Assembly: GCA_036924285.1 (NCBI GenBank)
Contig: JAYKYS010000004.1
Coordinates: 24,150,001 to 24,214,000, forward strand
Reading direction: 5' to 3'
DNA length: 64,000 nt
Source: Asterella californica
Taxonomy: Eukaryota > Streptophyta > Marchantiopsida > Marchantiales > Aytoniaceae
Part shown: one piece after another, positions 12,008 through 23,479 of the stretch
Numbering within the stretch: the stretch's first letter is position 1
How the letters are laid out: each line of letters begins with the position of its first letter
Position numbers and translations under genes: made by a program
The notes under the pieces: generated by a model
Told to the model about the DNA's origin: nothing
The model's database searches: none
Seen by the model: the letters and a program-made list of their open reading frames with translations, nothing else

Positions 12008-13316
12008 TCAGGGATTCGACGGTGCAAGAAAGTCCAGAACTTTGGAGTAGATGTCGACGTTGGCCCTGTAGCTGATCAGGAAGTCCACATGGCCGTAATC
12101 CGGGAGCAAGATGACTTGCGGGCTGAAAGACAGGCTTCTAACGAACAGCTGCACGTCTTCTGCATCGGCCAGGCCGTCCGTGCCTCCATGAACCAGGAGA
12201 AGAGGCATCTGTGGAATTTTCGACAAGTCGTATACAGGTGGGAAGATCGAGTGGTAGCGGACCAGATTTTCCCAGAAGCCGTAGTCATATTTGCCGAAAG
12301 TATTGGTTCGATACTCTGCAAGAGAATCCACCAACAAGAAACCTAACTCAGACAAAAGGAACTGGCTCAGCAGCTGCAGAACTAGGACGACAAAGACGGA
12401 GGGAAGAACGACCACTTCCCAGCTCGCGAGTACACAACAATCCAATCTGACCTGATAGGCCTTCGAGATCCTAATCAACTTACGCTGCGCAAAGTGTGCC
12501 AAGTTCTTCGTGGCCGTGGACTGCGTCTCGTACTGTTCGTAGAAACCTTTCCTCGAGTCGTTCACACAGCAGTTTGGACCTGATGATCATCGGCCGAGAT
12601 ATAATCAGCACACTAAGGCCACCAGTGTCCGTAAGGAGTGTGAAGCGGTAACAGCATGAGTGGCACACACGGAAAGATCGAAGTTTCATACCTGTGAACG
12701 CTGAGAGGAAGTCGTCATCACAGCGGGCGTCCGGATTCCGGCAGATGGCGTCTAGAAGCTTCGCCCCGGTTGCTCTGCGTACAGAAAGAAATCAGCCAAA
12801 GCGAAAGGTAAAAGTGAAACGAAAGATCAGAATACCTTCGATTTATCCAAACGTCCATTCTGACACAATAGGCGGAACGGGAAATCAAACCATTCATCGT
12901 CGATGTTCTTCCTGCTCGCGGCCACCACAGCACGCGAACTGACTCTTTTGAGTTGTCAAGAATCTAAAACTCAGAAGAGGCTGGTGCTAAGAACTCACAG
13001 GTTTGCATTGAACTCCCAGACGCGTGCCACGAGCATCATCTGCCACGGCCAGCAGATGCATGTGGAATTTGGAACCCATTAGTTTCCGAGCATCAGTACA
13101 GCATCATCACCATCAGGAGTGAGTCTTCTTTTCTGAGTCATTCACTCACCTGGTCTACGAGAAAAAGGCTTCCGGCTACGGCCATGGCTGAATTGACATT
13201 GTCGAGTCGTACGACCGGCGCAAGAAACACCACTTTGTCCACCATCGGAAGCACGTCCCCTTCTGCAAAGGCCGCCACCGCCACTTGAGTGCCCTGCCAG
13301 TGTACAGCCAGACAAG

Positions 13317-13372
<56 letters not shown>

Positions 13373-15255
13373 TGCATCAGTATCATGCAACAAACGTTGC
13401 TTGCAGTTAATTCAGTCAGTCAGTGTTGTTCCTCTCTACCCTTACTCGTTCGCTGGATGCTTCATGAGCTGGGAGATGGTGACAACCGTCCCCACTTACT
13501 TTTCATTTAGTGTGCGTACAGTAGGTTGATATTGGTTGGGCTTGACACTGAACAGAAGGGAAATCCACCTGAGAGAAGCCGACATAATGAGCCGTCTGGT
13601 TGGTGCTCGCATACACCAAGCCGAGCATGCTAGGCAAGTCGTGAGCGACGAGATCGTCTGTGCTCCAGTCCCAGAATTTCTGTAGCCGTCAGTCAGTTGT
13701 CAGTCCAAGTTCTTATCAGCTCACGTCACACAGAATGAATGAGATGAGTCGAGATGAGACATTTCAACGTGTCCGCAAACCAACCCAAAAATTTCATTGC
13801 TGCCACAGCGGTGACTTATTTGTCAGCTGCAAAATTGCAGGAGGACCACTTTCCTCGCTCATTTGTCTCGCTAAACGCAAAAAGGCCAACTTCAAATCTG
13901 ATCGTTCAGCTCGGTGGCACATGCTCATGTTCCGCCAACCAGAATCACACACTCCCAGTTCAAGCCAGCAATATTCATTACTTCATCGTGAAACCGACCG
14001 AAACCATCAGGAGGATTCAACAGGTCCGTTGGCCTGGCGGTGGGGATGGACTTCTGGTCGAGCTGAAACTACACATGCTTTGGCGGGGAGTACTAATAAA
14101 GCACCTGTTCATCCCTTGAAACATAGGCATGGCCGTAGCTGAAGTCGGTCGTTCGGGTGTTCCCAATCCACACGTCGTAGCCAGCATCAGCTAGTGCGAA
14201 AGGAAGAGACTTGTCACGATCGTTCAGCAGCCACGACTCGCCTCCCTGTGCACCCATCCAATCCACTAACGGTGATTCAGCTTCCGGTCCAGCTTTGCGC
14301 AAAAGCTTCGGAGCATCATGCATGGTCTCGGCGAAGAAGCAGTTGCGAAACCATACCAATAACAGACCACGACCAAACGCAAGACCAGGTCGAAAGTCTA
14401 AAATGAGATGAGAGCTTGACTGACTACGTTCTCCAAATCGAGCTAGTCCTACCAGTTTACATATCTGGCTCGACAAAAGTTCTCTCACGGTGGGGTTGTT
14501 TCAGTTGCAATTGAAGTACGTACATACTTCTTGCTGCAAGATTAGGACTCCTATGTTTCTGAAAAGCCTAATTCTCGTAAATGGACGCAGACGGAATAAA
14601 AATGTGCACTCGCTGCAACAACACTGTCCCAGACTGGCAACACAGGAAACACTACAACACGCGGCAGAATTCTCATTACCGAGAGCATTCCATGGTAGAG
14701 GAAAACAGGCTTTTTCACTGTCATTCCAGTTCGTGCGCCGGTGGACATTCTTTGCACACCCAAAATAAATCCATCGTCCGTTTGGACCTGCATTAAAGCC
14801 CTCCCAGGTAAGAAAGTTGGTATTAACCTGTTACGATTCTTCACTTCTCCATGAAGATAATCATCTTCATCGTCATGCCATGAACCGATGAATGCATTTC
14901 CCAAATAAGACTAATATGTGATTTGATATAGCGCCAACTATTTTCTAACAACAATCGCTATTTATGCTATTGAAGCAACCACAACACGCTGACTCACTCA
15001 GCAGCGGGGGCGTGGAGACACAGGACGACATCAGTCAAGGGGTTTCAAGCGTTTATCCACGGACTTTCCACCCACCCGAAGCTCATCGCAGGCAAAGCCT
15101 TGAGGCCGCACAAATATATCACAGATGCTACCACTCGGCCTGTACTCCGTTCTTCCAGGCTCTGTCTGGACTTCAGCTCTTACGTGAAGACACTGCAAGC
15201 AAAGCCATACAAGCACCACTGCTGCTGCTGCTGCAAATGTCGCCCTTCGTTCCAT
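12008..15255 (-). CDS. Acid-lipase-type triacylglycerol lipase, secreted (9 exons, 403 aa)
   Basis: Alpha/beta-hydrolase of the plant triacylglycerol lipase 2-like / lysosomal acid lipase family, which hydrolyses acyl esters. Exons by GT-AG inspection: 15255-15076, 14787-14680, 14245-14105, 13679-13569, 13293-13150, 13039-12999, 12774-12692, 12579-12484, 12315-12008. They total 1,212 nt in one uninterrupted frame. The start was chosen at MERRATF because a signal-peptide-like hydrophobic run follows (residues 7-25); an upstream in-frame ATG at 15333 would bury it. Family landmarks: QTDDGFILGVQRM (62-74), oxyanion HG in FLYHGM (92-93), WIGNTR (122-127). The nucleophile elbow is GFSQG (Ser179, split by intron 4), with acid Asp348 in VHGGTD and His377 in DYGHVDF. 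Length matches the family norm of about 400. All exon junctions keep conserved motifs contiguous, so the gene looks intact. The exon 3 donor (GTGCTT) is the weakest site. Confidence 0.93.
13320..13369. repeat. (GA)25 microsatellite in lipase intron 4
   Basis: Fifty bases of uninterrupted GA on the plus strand, so (TC)25 in the transcript. It ends 26 nt upstream of the exon 5 acceptor (exon begins at 13293) and therefore sits where a polypyrimidine tract is expected. Confidence 0.97.
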
Positions 15256-15395
15256 GCTTTCTCTGCTCACGAACTCAGTCCCGATCGTTCCTTGGAGCCG
15301 ATCTCGTACACTTCCTCGTGAAAGTGCTCTCACCCGACGGAAGAGCTGCTGGGACTAGCTAGCCCTTGAAGTTGTCTTCAAAACCACGTCGTTTC

Positions 15396-15405
15396 ATATA
15401 TATTA
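15396..15405 (-). promoter_or_regulatory. Possible TATA box of the lipase gene
   Basis: Minus-strand TAATATATAT lies about 140-150 bp upstream of the chosen ATG, which leaves a 5' UTR of roughly 100-120 nt. Position and sequence fit a TATA element; no other evidence. Confidence 0.35.
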
Positions 15406-15409
15406 AACG

Positions 15410-17380
15410 TTAGTCCGTTCGCAAAGCCTTCACAGGCTTCAGCTCGCAGCAGGGTCCATCCGTGAACGCCTGGCTCAGCTTGTCAATTTATGTTTTATGA
15501 GAAGAGAACTTTAGCTCACCAAATCGACACCAGCAACAGCAGCAGCATGGAGGGGCCCGCAGCTGTCCTTTTCATGCGCGCGCTTCCTACAGATATACAG
15601 AGCCGCAGCAGCACTAGGCCCGGTGCTTCATATCATTGGACAGAGTCCTCATTAGCGGTCGCCACTCCACTTCGGCTCACGTATACCCCGCTCTCACTCA
15701 CTGTCTTCCTTTGATGTCTTTATGTCGCCGTGACCTCCATGGACCGGTCCTTGCTTCGAATGTTCAACAGGGCTGTCACCAGTGAACTTACTCACCACCC
15801 GCACCCAGAGAGTGCCTCGACTTCCAGGGCTAGCAACGCCGTTCTTCCTTTCAACCGCATGCATGACGAGGAGTAAAGCCGACGCTCGTCTTTCACGTCA
15901 ACAGGCTGAATTTCTCTAATGCGCAGTACACCAGACCCCAGCAAAGTCCCACTCGATCGCCGGTGGACCAGCACTACTGCGTCGAGATACCACTTGATGC
16001 AGTTTATAAAACATCGGCGGGCAGACGGGCGGCGCAGTGGGGGGCCGCCGAGGCAACTCTTTCTACGATGCACGAGTGTCTGTCTCATGTTTCAGGCGTC
16101 AAAAAAGTGTAATTCGTTTACGTGGTTCCGCAGACCCTGACGTCGTTCAACTGCCCTGCATACCCCTCGGTTTCACGTCTCCAGACTCCAGAGTCTGGGC
16201 CGGGTGTCCATGGTCCATGAAACTGAAACTATGACTGTGAAACCACCCACTTCAGCTTACTGCAGTTAGGGGAGACCCTGACGTCGTGGCGGTTCACTGT
16301 GACCTGAGAATACGTACAGCACAAACCACGTCATTAAAGATCCCGACACAGCCGCTGTGTCGTACTCTTGCTACTCTTTCTTCCTTCTGCTAGTTGAGAG
16401 CTTTCCCGCAAAGCTGCTCTAGACTGAGAGCATATAACACAGAGAAGCGTTTTGCTGCCATCGTCTTGTAAGTTCATGCAGTAGATAGTGCAACCTAAAA
16501 TTTCTCAAGAGATCAGTTGTGCCTGGTACGTACGTCTTGCAATAACTCCTTCTACAGACCAGCCGCTGGAGCGTCATGATTTCCATATCGATGGCGAGAG
16601 ACTGACCAACTGATGGTAGTGTATCTACTTTCCACATGTCACCACCTTAGAGTGTACACAGTAGTGTACTGTCCGAATTGACAAGCTTTGGATCCCCCGC
16701 CGCTCCTTTCCCTCCCATCTCCGTCCAATAGTCCAGCAGCAGAACTCATTGCATTGACGTTGACAGGAAGTCCCATGATGACTGTCGCTGTTTTTGCTAC
16801 TCAATTTCTCGTCCTCCAGTGTTGGGTCACTTGGGTGTATCGTATTCATCGACCTTCAGTTCATGGAACTATAAATGTAGCTTTCAGAAGTCTACTGTTG
16901 CAGAAAGGAACTCCCCGACAGTTCCGACTCCTGTCTAGATTCTAGATCCTCAGCAACTGACAGCAAGTAGGCTGCTGCTGCGGAGCATAGGAAACTGCTA
17001 AAAGTTAAGTTTGTATGGTCAACTCTGATCCTTGCAGCATGATGAAAATCGTATTGTGTGGTAGCCTGTGCATTGCCTGATTCTGTTATGTATGGACCAT
17101 GCAAGAAGGTAGTTGGGTATGTAAATAGATCGTGTACAGTATCGGGATTCGGAAACTCAATCCTTTCTATCACTTTATTCAGGCAGAGTCGGAGTCTGTT
17201 GGACCACTCAGTAGAAGAAATCTTTGCTTTCGTGCTCAGTTTTTATGCGAGTCTGACCTCGTTCTTGGAACACTGATGATCATACAGGGCAGATGGTCAT
17301 TCCTTTCGTGTCAGTGCAGACAAAAGGATTCTTTCGTTAAACCAATAAATCATTCAGCTTAAATTTCAAAATTCTGCTTA
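15410..17380. other. Upstream region of the lipase gene, no coding gene recognised
   Basis: Base composition is more balanced than in the flanks. Several short open frames exist on both strands (the longest about 98 codons at 15,792-16,088 minus), but none shows a known domain or a splice-consistent continuation. It could be promoter, untranslated or non-coding-RNA sequence, or a gene I cannot recognise. Confidence 0.45.
16132..16287. repeat. Repeated 15-mer containing TGACGTCG
   Basis: AGACCCTGACGTCGT occurs identically at 16132-16146 and 16273-16287, 141 bp apart. The core TGACGT is the classic plant bZIP-type box. Whether it regulates the lipase 0.9-1.0 kb away is unknown. Confidence 0.6.
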
Positions 17381-18590
17381 CTATGATATCCTACTTGCTG
17401 TGTTTCGTCCTCTTCCGTCCGTTTGCATCGATGTTTAGTAATTTCTGAGTTGAGGGCTTATACTAATATATCTGCCAAGTCTTTTTGAGCCGATTCATTA
17501 TGGTGAAAACCCGTTTAGCTTCCATTCTCGGAAAGGAAAATATCTACAATCCAACATTACTTTCAAACCAATCAAAAGTATAGGTTTTCCTCATTAAGTT
17601 GTTACTAAGTTCTGTACTTCTAATAAACCTTGGTAAAATTTCAGTTTTGAGCGCTACTACTTTCTGATAACTAGAAAATATTTATCTTGTGTAGGATTTT
17701 TTACTTACCATGGTATGATATTTTAGGAACGATTCGTGACTTTAGAGGTAACGATTTGCGAGGCTTCTCCTTGCTTTTCTCTTCATTTTCTGGTTGTTGG
17801 GTGCTTGACCCCTTTGGGTCTCTTGTCCTCTTGATGAGCTATTCCCATCCGTTTGTTATTCATGGAGTCGTTTTTTCCCTTTTATCTTTTGGCGAGGTAA
17901 ACTAAAACTCTGTTAATTTTTCAGTTTTGAAGATACTCGATGGATGTTATATTTTACAGCTGAAGTTTATACAATTTGTACCATTACTTAAATTATTATA
18001 TAGTATTACTTTTGAACCTTACTGAAGTTTCAATTTTGAAAAATATTGTCAATTTCCTTTTTGTTATCTGAGATTAGATTTATATAAATGCTGTTTAGTT
18101 GCAGCTCAATAGTTTTAAAATATATTAATTATTTTAATAACTGTGATTTATTGATTATATTCTCAAATGTATTAAAAATAATGATAAAATAGTTTTAGGA
18201 TATATAGTTAAATTCTCATTCATGATATTAGGGTCTAGGTAACCCGGACCCCTCATTTTTAGGCGTCACGGTAGTGAAATGCGTTCCTCTGGGTTACCGA
18301 GAGCCGTTTGCACCTGTCCATATCATTTACGTCCGGTTTTCAAATCTTACGTGGAAAGAGCATTAAAAAGTGACTTAGAAGCGTTACCATTTTACCAAAA
18401 AATAAAATTAATATTACTCCAAAGAATATTAAAAACCAATAATCTAATATTATAATTTTTCTATCCTCCAAAGAAACTCTGAAGAAGTTTTGAATTCAAT
18501 CAAAGGATGTACATAGAATATTCTCATTAAAAACATCTTATACCAGAAGGAGGTTATGCACCGTGTCTAGTATTGCATCTTAGGGATCAC
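17381..18590. other. AT-rich intergenic region, no gene recognised
   Basis: No domain-bearing ORF on either strand. A short inverted repeat (GGTAACCC near 18,239 and GGGTTACC near 18,291) is present but too short to interpret. Confidence 0.55.
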
Positions 18591-18986
18591 TCTAGCTATT
18601 CTCCTGGTGGTAACAGCATTGGCATTGGAGAAGACACGCGAAGCAGTTCCAGAAGTAAAGACGTCTTCTGAAAGACAAGAAGAAGAGATGACTTTCAGGT
18701 ATTCAGAGTGGAAGTAATGATTGCCTCTGGCTCTCATGAGATCGCCCCAACCCCCAGCAGCGAACAGGTCTTACAGAAGAGCCAGGAAGCGCAGATGGGT
18801 ATCACTTTCCAATGACGTCTTTTGTCTTCCAGGTCAAAGACAAAAGAGCACATGGTTGCCACTGAGACGGATGTCACCTCAGCCGCGCCAGAGATACCAG
18901 CTGAGCAACACATGGTACCAGAAGTAGAAATAGATACTCATGCAGGTGCGGACATCGTGGATGTTACACCTGGTGACCAAGAATAG
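18591..18986 (+). pseudogene. ORF1 copy 3, C-terminal fragment
   Basis: Degenerate match to the C-terminus of the ORF1 protein. LLVVTALALEKT matches HLVVTALEAEKT of copy 1, and an acidic tail (TSAAPEIPAEQH, ending TPGDQE) runs to a TAG at 18984. Stops and frame changes lie between these blocks. The 5' part of ORF1 is missing; the left boundary is AT-rich DNA. It is followed on the same strand by the R repeat, as in the other copies. Confidence 0.7.
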
Positions 18987-19328
18987 ATAGGAACATTAGT
19001 TAGGTTCAAAAGTTGTTTATACCTCTTGATTTTCAAGGAATCAGAGTTAGTTATTTTTAGCTTAGCAACTCTTTTTTGTATTTTTATGATATTGTCCATG
19101 TGGCAGAGTTAGTTACAGCAAGAATAGGAAAGATTTTCCAGACTGAGAAGAATCGAAGTCCAGGAGGAGGTGACCATCTGACAGTGAGCCCTTTCCATCC
19201 TCTGGACTGTGGTTGTGTTCCAGAGAATCTCCTCCTACGATTAGAGGAAGTTCTATAAAGTTGAGGTTGATGTTTATTTTGAGACACACATGAACATACA
19301 AGAGCGCACACATAGAATACAAAGACGA
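18987..19328 (+). repeat. R repeat copy 3, first part
   Basis: Matches the R repeat of the ORF1/R family (reverse complement of 30.34-30.68 kb; for example TCCATGTGGCAG and AGACACACAT). It is broken at 19328 by the G1 element and resumes near 21,871. Confidence 0.65.
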
Positions 19329-19763
19329 TGTCGTAGTGCATGGCATTCCATATGATGAAACGGAACTTCAGAAGACACTCAACTGGCATTTGTTCAAGAA
19401 ACTACGCCCTAGCTTATCAAGGTGGGCCGGAGCTAAGCTGGGGCTATGCTTGACAAGCTGCCCCTTAACTTGGGTTGAAATATCACCTTAAAGGGGGCGA
19501 AAAGGTCCAGAATGCAAAGCTTGTCGAGAAGAGCAACTTCATACTTTCGGTTTCGAGAAAAGTTAGTACAAATAATAGTTAGTATAAGTCTTAAGTGATG
19601 AAAAGTGCGAAAGAGAGAAATCTGTCGATTTTGGCTCGTGACTCAAACTCATGATCTGACATCGTGAGTGCGTAGGTGTTCATGAGTACTATAGTTTTGA
19701 CTCCTCACTCCTCATTCACTAAAAACAGAGTTGTACAGAGAAGTTAGTGTAGGAAAAGCTAGT
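19329..19763 (+). mobile_element. G1 element 5' LTR (partial)
   Basis: Begins TGTCGTAGTGC and matches 21,140-21,560 (the 3' LTR) over about 430 bp, with scattered differences. After the shared AAAAGCTAGT it diverges and runs into integrase coding sequence near 19,845. The rest of the LTR, gag, protease and RT have therefore been deleted. Confidence 0.8.
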
Positions 19764-19844
19764 AAAGACTTTACAGAAAATTTTTCTTAAAGGATATATA
19801 ACAACTGTGTTTCCTTTTTGAACGGAAACAGAGACCATTCGAGT

Positions 19845-21139
19845 GATAGGGCGCCCACCTAGGAGGAAAGTGGTCTCAAGATCAATTCTCTAGTTGATGA
19901 AGGAGTTTCATGACACCTTGTGGGTCGGACATCGGGGAGCTTGGACTACCTACAAAAAGTTAAAGGAGCGATACTGGTGGAAAGGACTTTATCAAGATGT
20001 GATGAACTTTGTGAGTTCATGCTCGCATTGTCAATTTTACTCAAAGGTACGTTACAAGGATGATCTAGTACCAACTTATCCGTCTAGTATCTACTCTCAA
20101 TGGATTCTTGATTTGGTAATGATGCCTCCCGGGTTATGGGGCATGAGGTACTTGGTGTTGACTCGAGAAGACCTCTCCAACTTTGTGGAAGGACGAGCTC
20201 TAAGGACGAATACCTCAGAGGGGATATGTAGGTTTGTTCTTGAGGATATTATCTATAGATATGGATCTATAGAGAGATTGCATGTAGACAGAGGAGAGTT
20301 GCGTGATACGGAAGTGAAGGAGTTCTTTGTCCAACACAGAGTAAAACTAAAACTCACTATTGTCATGAATCCGGAGGAGATTGGTAAGAACCATAGAGGG
20401 CATCCATCGATTGTTCAAGCCCTGGTAAAGACATGCAATGGTAGGTATAGACAATGACTTAGGTTGCTCTCCTTTGCTCTGTGAGCTGACAGGACAACTC
20501 ATTGTACTACTACTGGGAACATGTCCATTGAACTGATGCTGGATCAAAAGCTGATTATGCCAACAGAGGACTTTCTTACATGAGCTACTCTACCGTGGGA
20601 AGACGGAATGGATCGTGTACAACTTCTTGCACTTTGAATCAAGCAGCTAGAACATAGAGAGAAGGATCTTATAGAGACGCAACAGAAGCTGAAAGAGGCT
20701 CGTCTCAAGAATAAAGACAGGTTTGACAAGACTCATAGGCTTCGATCGAAACCGGTACATGCTGGAGACTAGGTATTGGTGTATGACAGTACGCTAGAGA
20801 ACTAGCACTATACGATTCGTAAATTTTCTAGGAGGTGGTTTGGTCCGTATGTTGTCTTAGAAGTGCATCATAATGCTACTTATTCTCTGCAAGAGCTTGA
20901 TGATACACCTCTAAGGCTTCTTGTCGCCGGCAAGCGTATCAAGCTGTTCAGAAGAAGCGGAGAATCTATTGAGCTAACCGGATTTCTGGAGTCAGATCAG
21001 ATGATGGATGCTGATGTAGATCTGCTACTTGACGAAGACGTTGAAGACGTTGAAGAGGACGATGACAATTTAGAAAACCTTGGAGACTAGTCGAAAGGTT
21101 GACACATATCGGAGGATGTGCAGGTTTGGAGGGGGTGAA
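19845..21139 (+). pseudogene. G1 gypsy integrase and pol C-terminus
   Basis: Integrase of the G1-G2 lineage. The HHCC zinc-binding part is visible (FHDTLWVGHRG, then SCSHCQFYS), and catalytic-core Asp residues sit in LDLVMMP and HVDRGEL. The stretch NPEEIGKNHRGH has His where the core Glu (GK-x-E-R-GH) is expected. In-frame stops interrupt it at about 20,455, 20,479, 20,580, 20,638, 20,772 and 20,803. The C-terminal domain (FSRRWFGPYVVLEV) ends with an acidic tail (21,000-21,090) and SEDVQVWRG overlapping the purine tract GGAGGGGGTGAA at 21128-21139. Upstream pol is deleted. Inactive. Confidence 0.88.
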
Positions 21140-21870
21140 TGTCGTAGTGCGTGACATTCCACATGATGAAACAGAACTTCAGAAGATACTCAACTGGCAT
21201 TTGTTCAAGACTCTAGCTTATCAAGCTGGGCCGGAGCTAAGCTAGGGCTATGCTTGACAAGCTGTCCCCTAGTTTGGGTTGAAATATCACCTTAAAGGGG
21301 GCGAAAAGTTCCAAAATGCAGAGCTCATCGAGAAGAGCGACTTCATACTTTCGGTTTTGAGAAAAGACGTTCTAGGTAATAGTTAGTACAAGTCTTAAGT
21401 GATGAAAAGTACGAAAGAGAGAAATCTGTCAATTCTGGCTCGTGACTCGAACTCATGATCTGACAGCGTGAGTGCGTAGGTGTTCGTGAGTACTATAGTT
21501 TTGACTCCTCATTCACTAAAAATGGAGTTGTACAGAGAAGTTAGTGCAGGAAAAGCTAGTTGGAGGTGAATCTGATTTGAACAGAGAGCAGAATTGGGAG
21601 CAGAGGAGAGACGCATAGGAGTGAGAGGAGAGGTTTTTTATCACTCAAGATTTTGGTGGTAAAATTGATATTGAAATAACGTTTATTGAGTCGTGAAAGA
21701 ACTATGTGCACATATTTGAATGTCTGATTTGATTTGGAGGATGCAAGAGATCAAATTCGAGCTCTTATCGTTGGCAGCAATCTACTTTTTTTCCTTTTTG
21801 ATCAATTTCAAAATTAGTCACAGTCAGAGGTCCGCCCTCTCCAAGAGAGACTCTCAACGTGACAGCACGC
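21140..21870 (+). mobile_element. G1 element 3' LTR
   Basis: Starts TGTCGTAGTGC immediately after the purine tract. The first 420 bp repeat the 5' LTR at 19,329. The right end is placed near 21,870 because homology to the R repeat resumes there; I saw no clear terminal CA or target duplication. Confidence 0.7.
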
Positions 21871-23248
21871 ACATAGTAATCTACACCTCCGTACCCAAGA
21901 AGAGATGACGGGAGTGTAGATAGGAGTAGACAAAGTAGACAGGGAACGACATCCTCGTGTAGTCTTGTTTAGTCTGGTGTGTCGAGGAGTAGTGATAAGA
22001 AACTGAAGGAGTAGCTACCAGAAGTCAATGTAATTTTGTCTCATGGATTGGATTGATTATTTTTGCTTACAGAAGCTTTGTCTATGTCTTCTAAGGATTG
22101 GGTTTCATCGAATTCATACTCAATTGTGCATGGGAAGTTTTTTCAGTTGAGTGGCGGTGATTGTTAGAAGTTGTGTAGTATCCAAGCTTGTCTCATCTAG
22201 TGGAGCACTTCGGATCCACATACGGACTGTCCATGGAGATTGGTCCCCTTGAGATATAGCAGTCCAAGCAAGGACAGAAGAAGCTAGAAGCCGTATTTGT
22301 AGAACTTGGCTGAGTATCAAGCAAGACGTTGAAGAGTTAGGCAATGAGAGTGTCGGCACATGTATGAATTCCTATAAAAGCTCATTTGTCAAAAGGACAA
22401 TGGGTGGTAATTAACTCCAGGATTGTCTCGAGAGGAAAGACCTAAAGTAGATAGAGCAGGCGGATTGCTTCTTATCACATCAGGAGATGTCATCCTCAAC
22501 AAGAAGACAATGGGACTGTAAGTAGATATTTGGTCTTCTCCTCCAATTTACTACAAGCAGGGATGGTTTGTTAGTCAGGATCTTGACTAGAAGCCTGTCG
22601 GAAGATTGATTTCTTTCTTTTGTTTCATTTTTTCTTTTGTTAATTTTATCTTCTTCCTTCTCTTTTCTTATCTTTCCATCTTCATTCTATCTTCTATTTG
22701 GTTACAGAAGCTTTTGTGTGAGTATCAGTGGAGGTGAGTGTCATTGTAGTGCTGTCAGAAGATCGTTTCAGCAGACAGAAGCTTAAGAAGACTACAAGAG
22801 GCATACATTTTATTAATGATCTAATTAGTTGAAGATAGTAAGGATAATTTGTGGTATGGAGTAGTAACTGACAGCTACAGAGCAGTGGCAGTGTTCTAAG
22901 GGTGTCAGAAGCCGAGTTGAACCCCCAGAAGACGAGATTGGCTTCTGAGAGCCGACGTGAGAAGACTAGAAGCTTGGGCCAAGGAGTAGTAATCCTCTTC
23001 CTTGTCTTCTCAATGTATATTTGTTGTGGTATTTTAAATAGTAGTCGTGTGTTATGATCCAGAGCACATGTTGAAGAGTATAGAAGCGCGTGGGTTTGTG
23101 AGTTAGAATGAACTTCTAGGCAAAACCAGAGTGTTTGTGAGTTTGAACATATCTTAGAACTTAGAACAGTGTAACTAGTGTAAATCTTCTTGGAGAACAA
23201 AATCTTTTATGCTACAATGGTGTGAAGGAGAAATCTTGAGACACTAAA
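21871..23248 (+). repeat. R repeat copy 3, second part
   Basis: Continuation of R after the G1 insertion. It is the reverse complement of 29.13-30.33 kb and of 2.68-3.9 kb. Shared words include CCAATTGTGCATGGGAAG-type sequence near 22,120, GACAGG/CTTCTAGTC near 22,590, and TTTTATGCTACAATGG near 23,205. It ends near ACTAAA at 23,248, equivalent to the R terminus ACTACA of other copies. Confidence 0.75.
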
Positions 23249-23475
23249 CAAACTTCTCTTCATATACAACAAACTCGCATATGACGACAAGAGTACTAAA
23301 CTCTTATCTCCACTCAGCGGAGAGTACATGGATCTTTCATGTGGAGCCTTATCTTTTCACACGATAAGATCTCGATGAATCCACAACATCAAAACATGTA
23401 CGATAAAGATATATACATGTTTCACACCCTAGTCAACCCACAACATGACAACATCAAGGATTGTTTGTATCATTG
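23249..23475 (-). repeat. LTR-end remnant related to G3
   Basis: The stretch CACACCCTAGTCAACCCACA ending in CATGACA at 23,450 parallels the terminal part of the G3 5' LTR (54,838-54,866). Like that LTR it carries a hairpin just inside: AAACATGTA (23392-23400) pairs with TACATGTTT (23414-23422). Only the LTR terminus remains. Confidence 0.5.
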
Positions 23476-23479
23476 ACGG

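Noticed and set aside
12008..12565. A 185-codon single frame as the lipase C-terminal exon
   Set aside because: Its 5' portion is intron 8 and part of exon 8; an acceptor at 12,316 joins conserved residues in frame, which the continuous reading does not.
13138..13393. Open frames with poly-LS, poly-ER or poly-SL runs
   Set aside because: They are translations of the (GA)25 microsatellite; the real coding part here is lipase exon 5 only.
15256..15333. Upstream in-frame ATG for the lipase (26 extra residues)
   Set aside because: It would place a polar, Arg-rich stretch before the hydrophobic signal-like segment; the internal ATG gives a normal secretory start.
19660..19890. Possible tRNA gene near the G1 primer side
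   Set aside because: Short TTCAA-type motifs are present but no cloverleaf with paired acceptor and anticodon stems can be drawn.
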